From Melanopsichium pennsylvanicum (lineage: Eukaryota; Basidiomycota; Ustilaginomycetes; Ustilaginales): a DNA stretch of 64,000 bases. The first letter of the stretch is position 1; each line of letters starts with the position of its first letter. The stretch is from assembly GCA_900208305.1 (NCBI GenBank), contig OAPG01000002.1, positions 1,116,001-1,180,000 of the forward strand, written 5' to 3'. Below are positions 30,211-40,100 of the stretch, piece after piece. The notes beneath the pieces were generated by a model. The model made no database searches, was not told the DNA's origin, and saw only the letters and a program-made list of their open reading frames with translations. Both the position numbers and the translations under genes were made by a program.

Positions 30211-31755
30211 ATGAAGCTTCCAACTCAAGCAGCTTGTCGGGCCTGCATCGGCGCTCGTCAAGCAGCCCGACCATCACAAATCCACGCTAGGGTCCAAATC
30301 CTCGCACGTGCACGCAATGGGACTATGGAGCTGCCCAGAGCATACAACTCTATCGCACGTTCAGCCGTTAGCACTCGTCCAAGCTTCCATTCGAGACCCT
30401 TTTCGATCTCTCGTTCTGCTTCCTCGCCGACAACTATCACCATCCTGGGCAAGGAGTATCCTACAGACGACTATACCAATATCCCCAACTCCATTCTGTC
30501 CCGACTGGCTCCGAGCCCCACACTGCCACACACGTCCAATCACCCCCTCTGTCTCCTCCGCGATCAGATTGAATCTTCTGTTGGTCCCAGCTATACCGCC
30601 ATCACTCCTACTTCGCCTGTCGTCACCACCGAACTCAACTTTGAAGACCTCGGTATAGCCGCAGACCACCCTGGCCGATCTCCTACCGATACGTACTACG
30701 TCAACCGCACCACCTGCCTGCGCACCCACACATCGGCTCATGAGGTCGAGACGTTCCGCAACAAGAATGAGCGATGGCTGCTCACCGCTGACGTGTATCG
30801 TCGCGACGAGATCGATGCAAGTCACTATCCTATCTTTCACCAGGTTGAAGGAGCAGCCATTTTCCCTCACAGCGATTATGCTATCGGAGGAAAGGTAGAG
30901 AAGGAGTGTGAAGAGATGGAAGCAAAACTGTCGCAGGCCAACTTTGAGATCGAAGATGCGGTCGATTTGTCTGAGGCCGGTGGATATCAAGCGCACCATG
31001 ATCTGCGGGAGGCGGCGTTGGCGGTTCGACACTTGAAGGCCACGCTGAACGGTTTGGTCTTTGAGCTGTTCGGTGAACGCCATGCGTTTGAGACGAAGCA
31101 AAAGGGAGGATCTGGCGCAGATCCTTTGAGGGTGCGATGGATCTCAGCATTCTTCCCGTTCACGAGTCCCTCGTATGAAGTCGAAGTGTGGTTCCGAGGC
31201 CAATGGCTGGAGATTTTGGGATGCGGTGTGGTCAAGCAACGCACTCTAGACAAAGCAGGCATTCCTGACCGACTCGGTTGGGCATTCGGTCTTGGCTTGG
31301 AGCGGATGGCCATGGTGCTCTATTCCATTCCTGACATTCGTTTGTTCTGGACCAAAGATCCGCGATTCTTGGGTCAATTTGCAGCTTCCTCCACCAACGC
31401 TGTCTCCTCAGCAGGCGGACAGGCTAAAGACACCTCGAGGAAGCCGAAGCTATTGACGTTCAAGCCGTACTCAAAGTACCCGCCCTGCTACAAGGATGTT
31501 TCGTTCTGGCTGCCTCAAGACAAGAAGTTTCACGAAAACGATCTCTTCGAGATTGTCAGAGACAGGGTAGGCGATCTGGTGGAAGACGTTGTAAAGATTG
31601 ATGACTTTGTTCATCCAAAGACCGGCAAGCAAAGTCTTTGTTATAGGATCAACTACAGGTCGATGGATAGATCACTTGAGAATGACGAGGTAAATGCGCT
31701 TCATGGTGATGTGCTGGGCAGGCTAGTCGACCAATTGTCCATCCAAATCAGATAG
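30211..31755 (+). CDS. MSF1: Mitochondrial phenylalanyl-tRNA synthetase
   Basis: A 514-residue protein from the ATG at 30211. I chose this start because MKLPTQAACRACIGARQAARPSQIHARVQ is a canonical Arg-rich, acid-free presequence; an upstream in-frame ATG exists at 30082. It charges mitochondrial tRNA-Phe as a single polypeptide. The class II core is recognisable by DTYYVNRTTCLRTHTSAHEV (motif 2 region), DVYRRDEIDASHYPIFHQVEG (near residue 200) and GWAFGLGLERMAMVLYSIPDIR (motif 3 near 345-365). The C-terminal FDX-ACB anticodon-binding domain starts at about residue 416 (KPYSKYPPCYKDVSFWLP) and ends with YRINYRSMDRSLENDEVN. Size and order match FARS2. Confidence 0.93.
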   Translation: MKLPTQAACRACIGARQAARPSQIHARVQILARARNGTMELPRAYNSIARSAVSTRPSFHSRPFSISRSASSPTTITILGKEYPTDDYTNIPNSILSRLAPSPTLPHTSNHPLCLLRDQIESSVGPSYTAITPTSPVVTTELNFEDLGIAADHPGRSPTDTYYVNRTTCLRTHTSAHEVETFRNKNERWLLTADVYRRDEIDASHYPIFHQVEGAAIFPHSDYAIGGKVEKECEEMEAKLSQANFEIEDAVDLSEAGGYQAHHDLREAALAVRHLKATLNGLVFELFGERHAFETKQKGGSGADPLRVRWISAFFPFTSPSYEVEVWFRGQWLEILGCGVVKQRTLDKAGIPDRLGWAFGLGLERMAMVLYSIPDIRLFWTKDPRFLGQFAASSTNAVSSAGGQAKDTSRKPKLLTFKPYSKYPPCYKDVSFWLPQDKKFHENDLFEIVRDRVGDLVEDVVKIDDFVHPKTGKQSLCYRINYRSMDRSLENDEVNALHGDVLGRLVDQLSIQIR

Positions 31756-31939
31756 ATTCCCTTCGTCCTTGTTACACTAGTGTCCTTAACGAGCCATTTC
31801 TTTCCTACCATGTCTTTGAAAACCCAAGAATGCTTGGCTGCCTTTGTGGGTTTGAGTGAGCCCGAAATGCCAATTCTTGCCCGCAAACATGGCTCGCCGG
31901 AATCCAGCCCAGAACAGCAGCACAGCGAGATAGTCTTTC
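31756..31939. other. PheRS 3' flank before the LINE insertion
   Basis: Short 3' flank of the PheRS gene. No separate gene was seen. The LINE target-site duplication begins at 31940. Confidence 0.4.
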
Positions 31940-31955
31940 TGGCTGTCTCACACAC
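31940..31955 (+). repeat. Left copy of 16-bp target-site duplication of LINE
   Basis: TGGCTGTCTCACACAC, repeated exactly at 33311-33326. The 16-bp length is typical of target-primed reverse transcription by non-LTR elements. Confidence 0.85.
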
Positions 31956-33310
31956 TTTTTTTTTTTTTTTTTAATTCATAAAACCGACCCAGGCCTGAGG
32001 CCCATGCAGCTGATCACATGACGTTAGATACAGGTTCCGTGCAAAGGAAAGAGAGGGGAGGAGGGGGGAGGGGGGGGGGGAACTAAATGCAATCTGTGCA
32101 AGAGAAAAGAGAGGGGAGAAGAGTTGATACATGCAATCCGGGAATGCAAAGAGGGGGAGATCTTGGTGGGCAAAGCTGGCTGCAAGGCATCAGAGAGGAA
32201 AGGGAGGGTGCTGCAATTTGCCGTGTAAGCCAGCAAGTTCACAATTCCACCCTGTAGTGGGGGAACTTGTGCTGGGCCAACTACAGCGCAAGCGGTATGG
32301 CCTTGCGGCTGTTGAGGAGGTGGCAGAGTGACTGCAAGTATCATGAACCCAGGGTCCTTTTGATGGTGGTCCAAGAGGTAGCAAACCTGGGACAGAGGAT
32401 CATGATGTGCAGGACCGTCTCTGGCACCCTGCAGGTCTTGCAGAGAGGGTTGTCAACGTCAGGGACCTTCCACCAGAAGAGGTACGGCCGCAGGCTGTTA
32501 TGCTGGGTGCACAGTTGGACAAGGAGCAAAGTTTGTGCCCATGTGAGGGAAGTGTTAGTGCCCCACCAACCGTAGTCCAAAGAGTGGGCGCTCGGCTCCC
32601 CCCTCCCAATGGAGCAACCGTTGCGTTTGAGCCATGACTGATCCAGATCACGCCCCGCCAACTGTAGTCCAAAGGGTGAGCGCTTGGCCCCTCCCTCCTG
32701 CTTGAGCGACCGTCGCAATCGAGCCACGACCGATCCTCTCCGGATCCCCCGCAGAGGAGCGGTCGGCCTAACACAACCCCCCTACCGTCCAACCGCGCCT
32801 GGCCCCTCCGTAAGCAGAATATAGCCGTTGGCAATCTAACATTGTAGCGCTGCGGTGGGAGGCAGTTACTGCAGTTGGCACGGGAGGTGATAGATAGTTC
32901 TTGGACCTTACCACCCTCCCCCCGCCTGACATGAGATTGCCTCCGGACCTCGTTGCATGTATTACTTAGTTAGCTCTATAGCAACGCAGTAGTGTGCTCT
33001 GACCCCAACTGCCTGTGTCGCCTACGCCTACAACCCCTCCGTACCCGTAGACCCTACTCCGGCTGTAGCCGCCCTGCGGTACCTAGACCCTACGGCCTTA
33101 ACATGCATCCAAGACATTGGCTGGCTCCAAGCCTCTTGGTGGCTGTATGCTATTGGTTGGAGCCAAGGCTTTGGCCATCTGGCCTGCAAATGGCCTTACG
33201 GGCCCGTCAACAAAGAAGCAAGGTAGAGAGTGAAGGTGTTGGAGGATGAAGTTGTTGTATGCGTACCAAAGGTTCAAATGTTTGGGCCAATTCCTAAAAT
33301 GGAAGATGGT
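31956..33310 (-). mobile_element. 5'-truncated non-LTR retrotransposon (LINE) remnant, interrupted by an LTR
   Basis: Reading on the minus strand, the insert ends in a run of 17 A (T17 at 31956-31972 on the plus strand) flanked by a perfect 16-bp target duplication. Just before, at about 32552-32341, a minus-strand frame carries a recognisable LINE zf-RVT ending: LLLVQLCTQHNSLRPYL, then CKTCRVPETVLHIMILCP, a C-x2-C ... H ... C zinc-binding pattern seen at the end of LINE ORF2. The rest is degenerate (frames broken, G-rich tract at about 32058-32080). An LTR (32553-33103) splits it, leaving a 5' piece at 33104-33310. No intact RT remains, so it is dead. Confidence 0.8.
32553..33103 (+). mobile_element. 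LTR (551 bp, solo or remnant) of the chromovirus-related family, subfamily B, inside the LINE
   Basis: Begins TGTTAGTGCC and ends GGCCTTAACA, i.e. TGTTA...TAACA ends. It is closely related along its length to the LTR at 41878-42289 and, more distantly, to those of the full element at 42517-50082. It is longer (551 vs 412-431 bp), largely because a segment of about 90 bp near the start (accompanied by GTAGTCCAAAG) occurs twice, at about 32570 and 32650. No matching 5-bp target duplication was seen (GGAAG left, TGCAT right), so a flank was probably deleted or recombined. Confidence 0.8.
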
Positions 33311-33326
33311 TGGCTGTCTCACACAC
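33311..33326 (+). repeat. Right copy of 16-bp target-site duplication of LINE
   Basis: Exact match to 31940-31955; marks the 5' end of the truncated LINE. Confidence 0.85.
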
Positions 33327-34186
33327 GAAGCGCTAGCTTGGGCGTGAATTTGACTTTGGAGGACAAAGAGTTGAAGCCACGCGATGAAAATCCAACATTA
33401 CATGACAAAGACCTAACAGAACCAACCGCTACTGGCCCGACCGACGCATAGTTCTTAGACTGACCAATGAGATTCGATAGCTCGTAGCTAAGACTTCCGG
33501 CTAGCTCAGGACTCCCGGCTAGCTCAGTCGTTAGATCAAGCAAAGCCAATACTCATGTACATAGAACACCATTAGCAATCACAATAGTCAATAACAGCAA
33601 TTCCTACAATTCAAAGGATCAAAAGAGCGAACGGCCTCTCGATTCCTGCTTCTGCTTCTGTGTATGTTAGTAATAATTTACTATAATGGTGTGCCCAATT
33701 CTCACGCACATGGCTTTAATCCAGGTCGACACACCGCGTACCGACTTCCGAATTTGGATTACAGCCTGCTCGAGCGGGGGGGCGTGCGTGCGAGCGGCCC
33801 ATGCAAGAAAGGTAAGAAGCGCCCCTGTGTTGTTCTGGTTCGGCTTGTGATAACTTACAGGAGTTTAGATAGGATACCAATGGCTTTTCGCCACTTCATT
33901 ACTACAATCATCCATCCCATCACCATCTGCCAGGTCAACAGGCATTATCGATCCAATTTTCCCACGCTCCTTTTGAGTTCACTCTTCCATCACTGTTGAT
34001 CGTCGGTTCGTCTTCCGAACCCAAGTCGATCATTCGTACGGCCTTTCCACATACCACACTGACATTCTTGTACACTGAACTTTCAGCTTTTCGCAAGGCC
34101 CATTTCATTATACGTTCAAGACTCTCAAAACAAATCGATTGCTTTAATATCAGTATTCAGCATCGGCACTGCCGCCAAGCATCACA
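33327..34186. other. Gene-free stretch with tRNA-Lys relics and DOCK promoter
   Basis: About 860 bp between the LINE and the DOCK start codon. Contains the tRNA-Lys-like fragments listed separately. The DOCK 5' leader probably lies within about 33900-34186. No open frame is convincing. Confidence 0.4.
33495..33535 (+). repeat. Two tandem relics of a tRNA-Lys 5' half
   Basis: 33513-33535 matches the first 23 nt of the tRNA-Lys at 51014-50910 with one mismatch (box A region GGCTAGCTCAGTCG). 33495-33511 repeats the first 16 or so with a change at its start. No B box follows, so neither is a functional tRNA. Confidence 0.6.
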
Positions 34187-37100
34187 ATGGCTAGCACGTC
34201 CTCCTACCGTAGATGGGAACCACTCCCCAAGATTCTGTACGGCCTGGCCACACATCCATTTTCCCCAGAAACCGAAGTGCTCGAATCCTCCACTGTACCT
34301 CTCGAATCTCTCCCAGCCGAAGTCGTACGGAACCTACAGGAGAACCTCATCGCGCTCGAGCTTGGAGATGAGGTGTATGCCTTCGAACAGCTCGGCCACA
34401 CCGATGTTAGTTGGTATCGCGGCTACGTTGTCTCCACCAATCGCCTTCCATCGACCGCAACAAGCGTCAACAGTTTGAGCGACTACAGCACCTTTCACGC
34501 TCTCGGCCAGGATTCCAACACTACCGTCACCGAGGAGCCACAAGTATACGTTGGTGTCTTCCCTACAACGCACGTCCACATTCGTGAGCAGCTCGACGAT
34601 GCAGAGATGCGACTCGCTTCGGTATATGAACATGCGAAAGACCTTGGTGTGGTTGGAGCAACTGGCCCACTGCTTCGTCAAAGATCGCATATGGAGACGC
34701 TTCCCGAACTGGACGAATCCAGTTCCCAGCCATCAAGTCCAAACCAGCCTTCCACAGTTCAACTTGCATCCATTGAAGCTAGAATCCAAGAGATTGGAAC
34801 TAACGGACAGATTGTGGAACGTCCACCTCCACCATTACCTTCCCTGAAATGTGGCGATGAAACACTCCCAGGTGCACACGAGCCGCTGGTCGACGAAATC
34901 GCGTGCGCTTTGCGCGAATGGTCCGCGCTCATGTACAATTACCTCGGCCAGCGCGACTATGACCTTCTCAATACCGTCAAGGATCAGATCGAAGTCCTCT
35001 ACATGGCGCGTAAGCAGCTTCTCGCACAAACCTTGTCCGCCGAGGAAGTCAGCAAGCTGAGGAGGGAGTGCGTTGCCAGACTAGTCAAGGGTAATGTCGC
35101 ACAAGGACTCGATGTGATCGTAAGACATCCTGCAAGAGGTGGCCTGGTCGACTTTGATATCAACAGCAAAGATGCCGATCCAGACAGCTGGGTGAGCGGC
35201 ATCCGGCTCTTCGCGCTCCAGGCTGCTCTGGCTTACGTCGACCAGCAGGACGAGTCTTCATCCGCAACGGCACCTGGAGGAATGGATCTTTCTGCATCGA
35301 ACGCATTCGGCATCACCTCACCAACCACCGGTAGCGCAGGCGTGCTGGCAGGCATTTCGAGCGATTTCGCCCGACCCGGTCTTGCAGGAAGACAAGGTTC
35401 CGTCTCGACGTTGCACCGCGGACGACTCAATTCGGTCGTTTCTGCGAACGCCCAGGGCAGCAACGATAACACTGCTGGCTCAAGCGCTGCCAAGTACTTC
35501 CACGTCTTCACGGATGTTCGTGCTTTCGTCGCGACGCCTTGCACCGCTGGCGAAATGGTGGAGCTCTACTTTTCGCTGTATAACCGTGCAGAATCTCGTT
35601 TCCTTACCGAAGAGTTCTGCGTCATTCTCAACCATCGTGGAGTCCCTGCCAGGGGCGCGGGCGGGCCCTTTGGAAAAATGCATGCCCTCTTCACTGAGCT
35701 CAGTACCAGCGATATGCAAGACCTCAACATTGTCTGTCGCATCGTGAGGAGCGGTGGCATGCGCATGGGCGACATCAAAGCCACGCCTCTAGGCGCAGCG
35801 GGGCAGGATCAATTGTATGATCGCACGGACAGCTTCGCTGATCTTTCCCTTGCCAACACTCCTTCATTCCGCTCGAAACGTATGATCGGCGACCGTTCCT
35901 TCCGCCGACCTTTCGGATGTGCTGTACTCGAACTTGGGCAGCACCACCATTTCCAAACCGACGTCGCATCATCGTCTGCGATGAGGGAGCACACAATGCC
36001 TATCTTTGTTCCTGTGAACGAGGCCGCCTTCAGCACACTTCATCAAGACATCATCGCATCCAGGACTCGCGAGTTCGAAAAGTCACCGCGCGCAGACATG
36101 CTGGCGATCAACGTCAAGGTCTTCTACGGTGACACTGCTGCCGTCATCCGGGAAAACCCTTCGCTACTCCAAGATACACCGCCGACTGCTCGCCTCGGTT
36201 TCCCCGATGTAGTGTTCCCAGGTGATACTAGAAACGAAGCATACATCAAGCTCTGGAGCGGAGAATTCTATCCCCCAGGCAGCAAGATGGCTGGCGGCTC
36301 AATGAGGAATGTACAGGTGTCTGCCGAGGTCCGCACCCGCGATGGTCGGGTCGTTGAGGATGTAATATCGAGGGGCGCCGGTGAATCCCTAGTGACCCAA
36401 TTCGACAGTCTGGTGTTCTACCATCAGAATGCGCCGACGTGGGGCGAGCTGATCAAGTTGCAATTGCCACACGACATCATGGAAGATTGCCACATCTTTT
36501 TCTCGTTCCGTCATCGCAGCTCAAAGGAGGAACGCGGCTCCGCTGCAGCTAACAACGGCGCTTCCGGCGGCTCTGGCTCGCAGCCTTCTTCGGCCGCCGC
36601 CATGTCACGGCCGTTCGCTTACGGATATCTTCCCTTGTTCGAGTCGAATCGAGCCTTCATCCCAGATGGAAGCCATACCCTTTTCCTCTGGCGCACCAGC
36701 AGGCCTCCCGCTAAGATTGGCCCAGACCTCTACTTCAATCTTCCGCCAGTCATCACTGCTGGACGCAGCCCGAACGACGTCATCCCGGCCCAATTCGCTT
36801 CGACGGTACAGCCACTCCGCGACATCCTGACTCTGCGCACATTCTTGGTCTCCACAAAGTATTCCCAGAACGACGTTCTTCTCAAATTGCTCAACTGGGA
36901 GCGCCTCCTCGCTGAGGACTTTGAGGAACTTCGCAGCGTACTCAACAAGTTCACCTTTGTTGGCGAGGTTGAAATTGTCAAGTTCCTCCGCGACATTTTC
37001 GACTCGCTCTTTGGAATCGCTACCAACAGCCGTAACGGCCATGGAGAGCTCGATGATTTGATCTTCAACAGCCTCGTCAACGTACTCGGCATCGTCCAAG

Positions 37101-40100
37101 ATCGACGATTCAACAATTTCCGCGCCACTCTCGACGTATACATCGAGCGGCATTTCAAGTTCACGACAGCTCACAACAAGTTGATCACATCCATGTCGAA
37201 GCTCATGGCCGATCCATCCCGACCAGATACGTCCAAGGATCTGCGAGCTGCCATCAAAGTGTGGCCGTATTTGTTCAAATTCGTCATTCAGAGTCGCGAG
37301 AACCAAAGGGGCGATCGCGATGTTGGCGGAGGAGCTGTCCTGGATCACCTGGAAGCAGGGTTCAAGCGGGAGCTCGAGGGCCTCCTTCGCAGCATCAATC
37401 TGCTCATGAGCGCTACCAAGCCTTCCTCGATCATCGGCACTCAAACGTTAGCGTTGCAACATTTCGCAGGCATTTTGCCTGATCTTGCTCGTGTGTTCAC
37501 TACCGACGAGCTGGTGCGTACCGCCACTGCCTTTGCTGATAGTGTCTTCATCACCAAAGGCAAGATGGTCATTTGGAAGCTGTTGCACATTCTGCAGCTT
37601 ACACAGGGCCCGCTTTTCGAGGAGCAGGCGTCAAGGTCGCAAATGATTCCAAGCATGGTGCGATGGATCGGCCCGCATCTTGGGCCCTATGATGAAACAG
37701 CGCACACCCCACCGAAGGCGCACGAGAACGCCCGCGACGCCGCCAGGGTGGCATGGCTCGAGGCTGCGAGATTGGCTGTCACGATCTTGGCTGTGATCCT
37801 AGATCGCTTGCAAATGAGCCTAGCTGCTGACCCAGAGGAGACGTCGAACGACGTCCGAGGCGCGCGTGGCATAGGCCGCCAAGAGCAGGATGACGTCGAC
37901 TACTTGCTCAGCATGATGCCTAAGCTCCTCGAGACGTATCGCGAGTTGTCCAGCCGAGCCACGACCAGAGCTGTGGAGCGCCATCGTTCTCCCTCTACCA
38001 CACCATCACCGGTCCCCGTCATCTTCCCTTCCAGCTATCCATTCCCATTAGTCGCCAAGCGGCCTCAGGGCAATGCATCGGTCGTCAGCGGCCCTTCCTC
38101 CCGACGGAATCGCCGACGCGACCGGACAGAGTTCCTCAATTGCGGCCTGGTGGAGATCAGTGCCGTGCTGATGGTGCTCATCGTGCTCAGCCCCAGGAAG
38201 CACCTTTCTAGCTTTTTGGATGAGGAGAGAGATTTGGGTGGAGACGAGCGAATGGCCAAGATCTTGTTCGATTTCTTTGAGGTGGCGACCTCGGTTCTCT
38301 CGTACGAGGCCTTCCCAAGCACTTGGTTGAACTTGAACATCTTCAGTCATCAGATGCTGCTCAAGATGGCTGACCCGCTGGCGTCGGTGATGGTGCGTCA
38401 TTTCATCCCAGCTGCAGAGCAGAGCGAGACATTCGACACCGCGCTGTGGCGATCCTGCTTGACGATGCTTTTAACCTTGCTGTCGAGTGATCAGCTCGTG
38501 ATCGAGCAATTTAAACCGCAGAGGCGCAGAGCGGTGTGGCGGCTTGCAGGTGACATCCGTGGGAAGGGAGCCCAGATCTTTGCCAAGTTGTGGACTTCGA
38601 TTGGATGGCCTGAAAAGTCGAATGACAACTCTCACGACGACCAAGCAAGTCAGACCGATGAGACGATGAACACCGGTGGCTTCCAGGTCCAATTCGTGCC
38701 ATCGCTTGTCGAGCCGGTCCTGGAGCTGTGTCTCTCGCACCACGACGAGCTGAGGACGTGTGCAGTTCGCGTTTTGGCCACCATGATCACTTCCGAATGG
38801 CACCTCAACGGCGATTTTGCCGTGATCGAAGCAGAGATCATTGACAAGCTCGATATCCTCTTCATGACGCATACTAAGGGCGACGAGATTTCGCGGGCTT
38901 TCTTCATCGGTCAGCTTCGCGCGCTGTTCGACAATCCCAACGTGGACGCTGCTCTACGCGAGCAGGTCAACGCATGTTTACTCTCAGTGAATCGCTTCCT
39001 CGACCTGCTACTCAGTGTCCGAAGCCTGCCGCTCGAGGAAGGCTATGAGGATGACCGTATCGCTGGCACCCTCAAACTGCTTGGCTTCCTCCGTCAAGCC
39101 AATCGCGTGAGTGCCTTCTCCACTCATGTTCTTCGCCTGGTAAATCTTCACCTTGAGAACCACAACTACGTCGAAGCCGCCCTCACCCTCAAGCTCCATG
39201 CCGACCTCCACTCTTGGGACATGGACTCCTTCGTCGACCCCATCTCGGACCTCGATCTCCCGCGTCAATCTCACTTTGCTCGCAAGGAAACCCTTTATAT
39301 GCTCATCCTGGATTACCTCTCCAAAGGCCAAGCATGGGAGATCTCGGTCGATATCTGCCGAGAGCTGGCGCAGCAGTACGAGTATCGCTCTGTAAACTAT
39401 GTGCGCCTGGCTGAGGTGTTGCAGCATCAGGCGAAGCTCTACCAGAGGATCGCAATGGAAGAGAGAGCTTTTCCAGGCTACTTCAGAGTGGCCTACTACG
39501 GGCAGGAATGGCCACCTTCGTTGCAGAACAAGATGTTTGTTTATCGAGGGCATGACTGGGAGAAGTTTGCGGCCTTCTGTGATCGATTGCATGCAAAGCA
39601 TTCCAAAGCCACGCTGATCAAGAGCGCGGCGGTGCCAGAAGAGGAGGTGAGATTGGCCCAGGGGCAATTCTTGCAGGTTACCGCTGTCCTGCCAGAACCT
39701 GATCGTTCGAAGGATGTCTTCACCAATCCTGAGGTGCCACACACCGTAAGGTCGTATTACGAGAACAGCGGAACTGATCTGTTCTCCTTCGTCCGACCTC
39801 TCGAGAAGTCCGGCGCCGCTGCTGCCGAGCAGTGGGTTGAAAAGACCTATCTTCGCTGCGAGGACGCTTTCCCCACAGTGCTCCGTCGAAGCGAGGTGGC
39901 TGAGGTGTATGTGGTCGAGATCTCTCCCCTCGAGAAAGCCCTGGAAGACGTGAAAAGCAAGACCACCGAGCTCGAAACGCTCGAGAAAAAGTATCTTGCC
40001 ATTCGAAAGGTCTCGAATGGAAAGATCAACACCAACCGTCTTTCCATGGCTCTCAATTCAGCTGTTGATACCCCTTCCGACGGCGGTGTGCCCTTCTACA

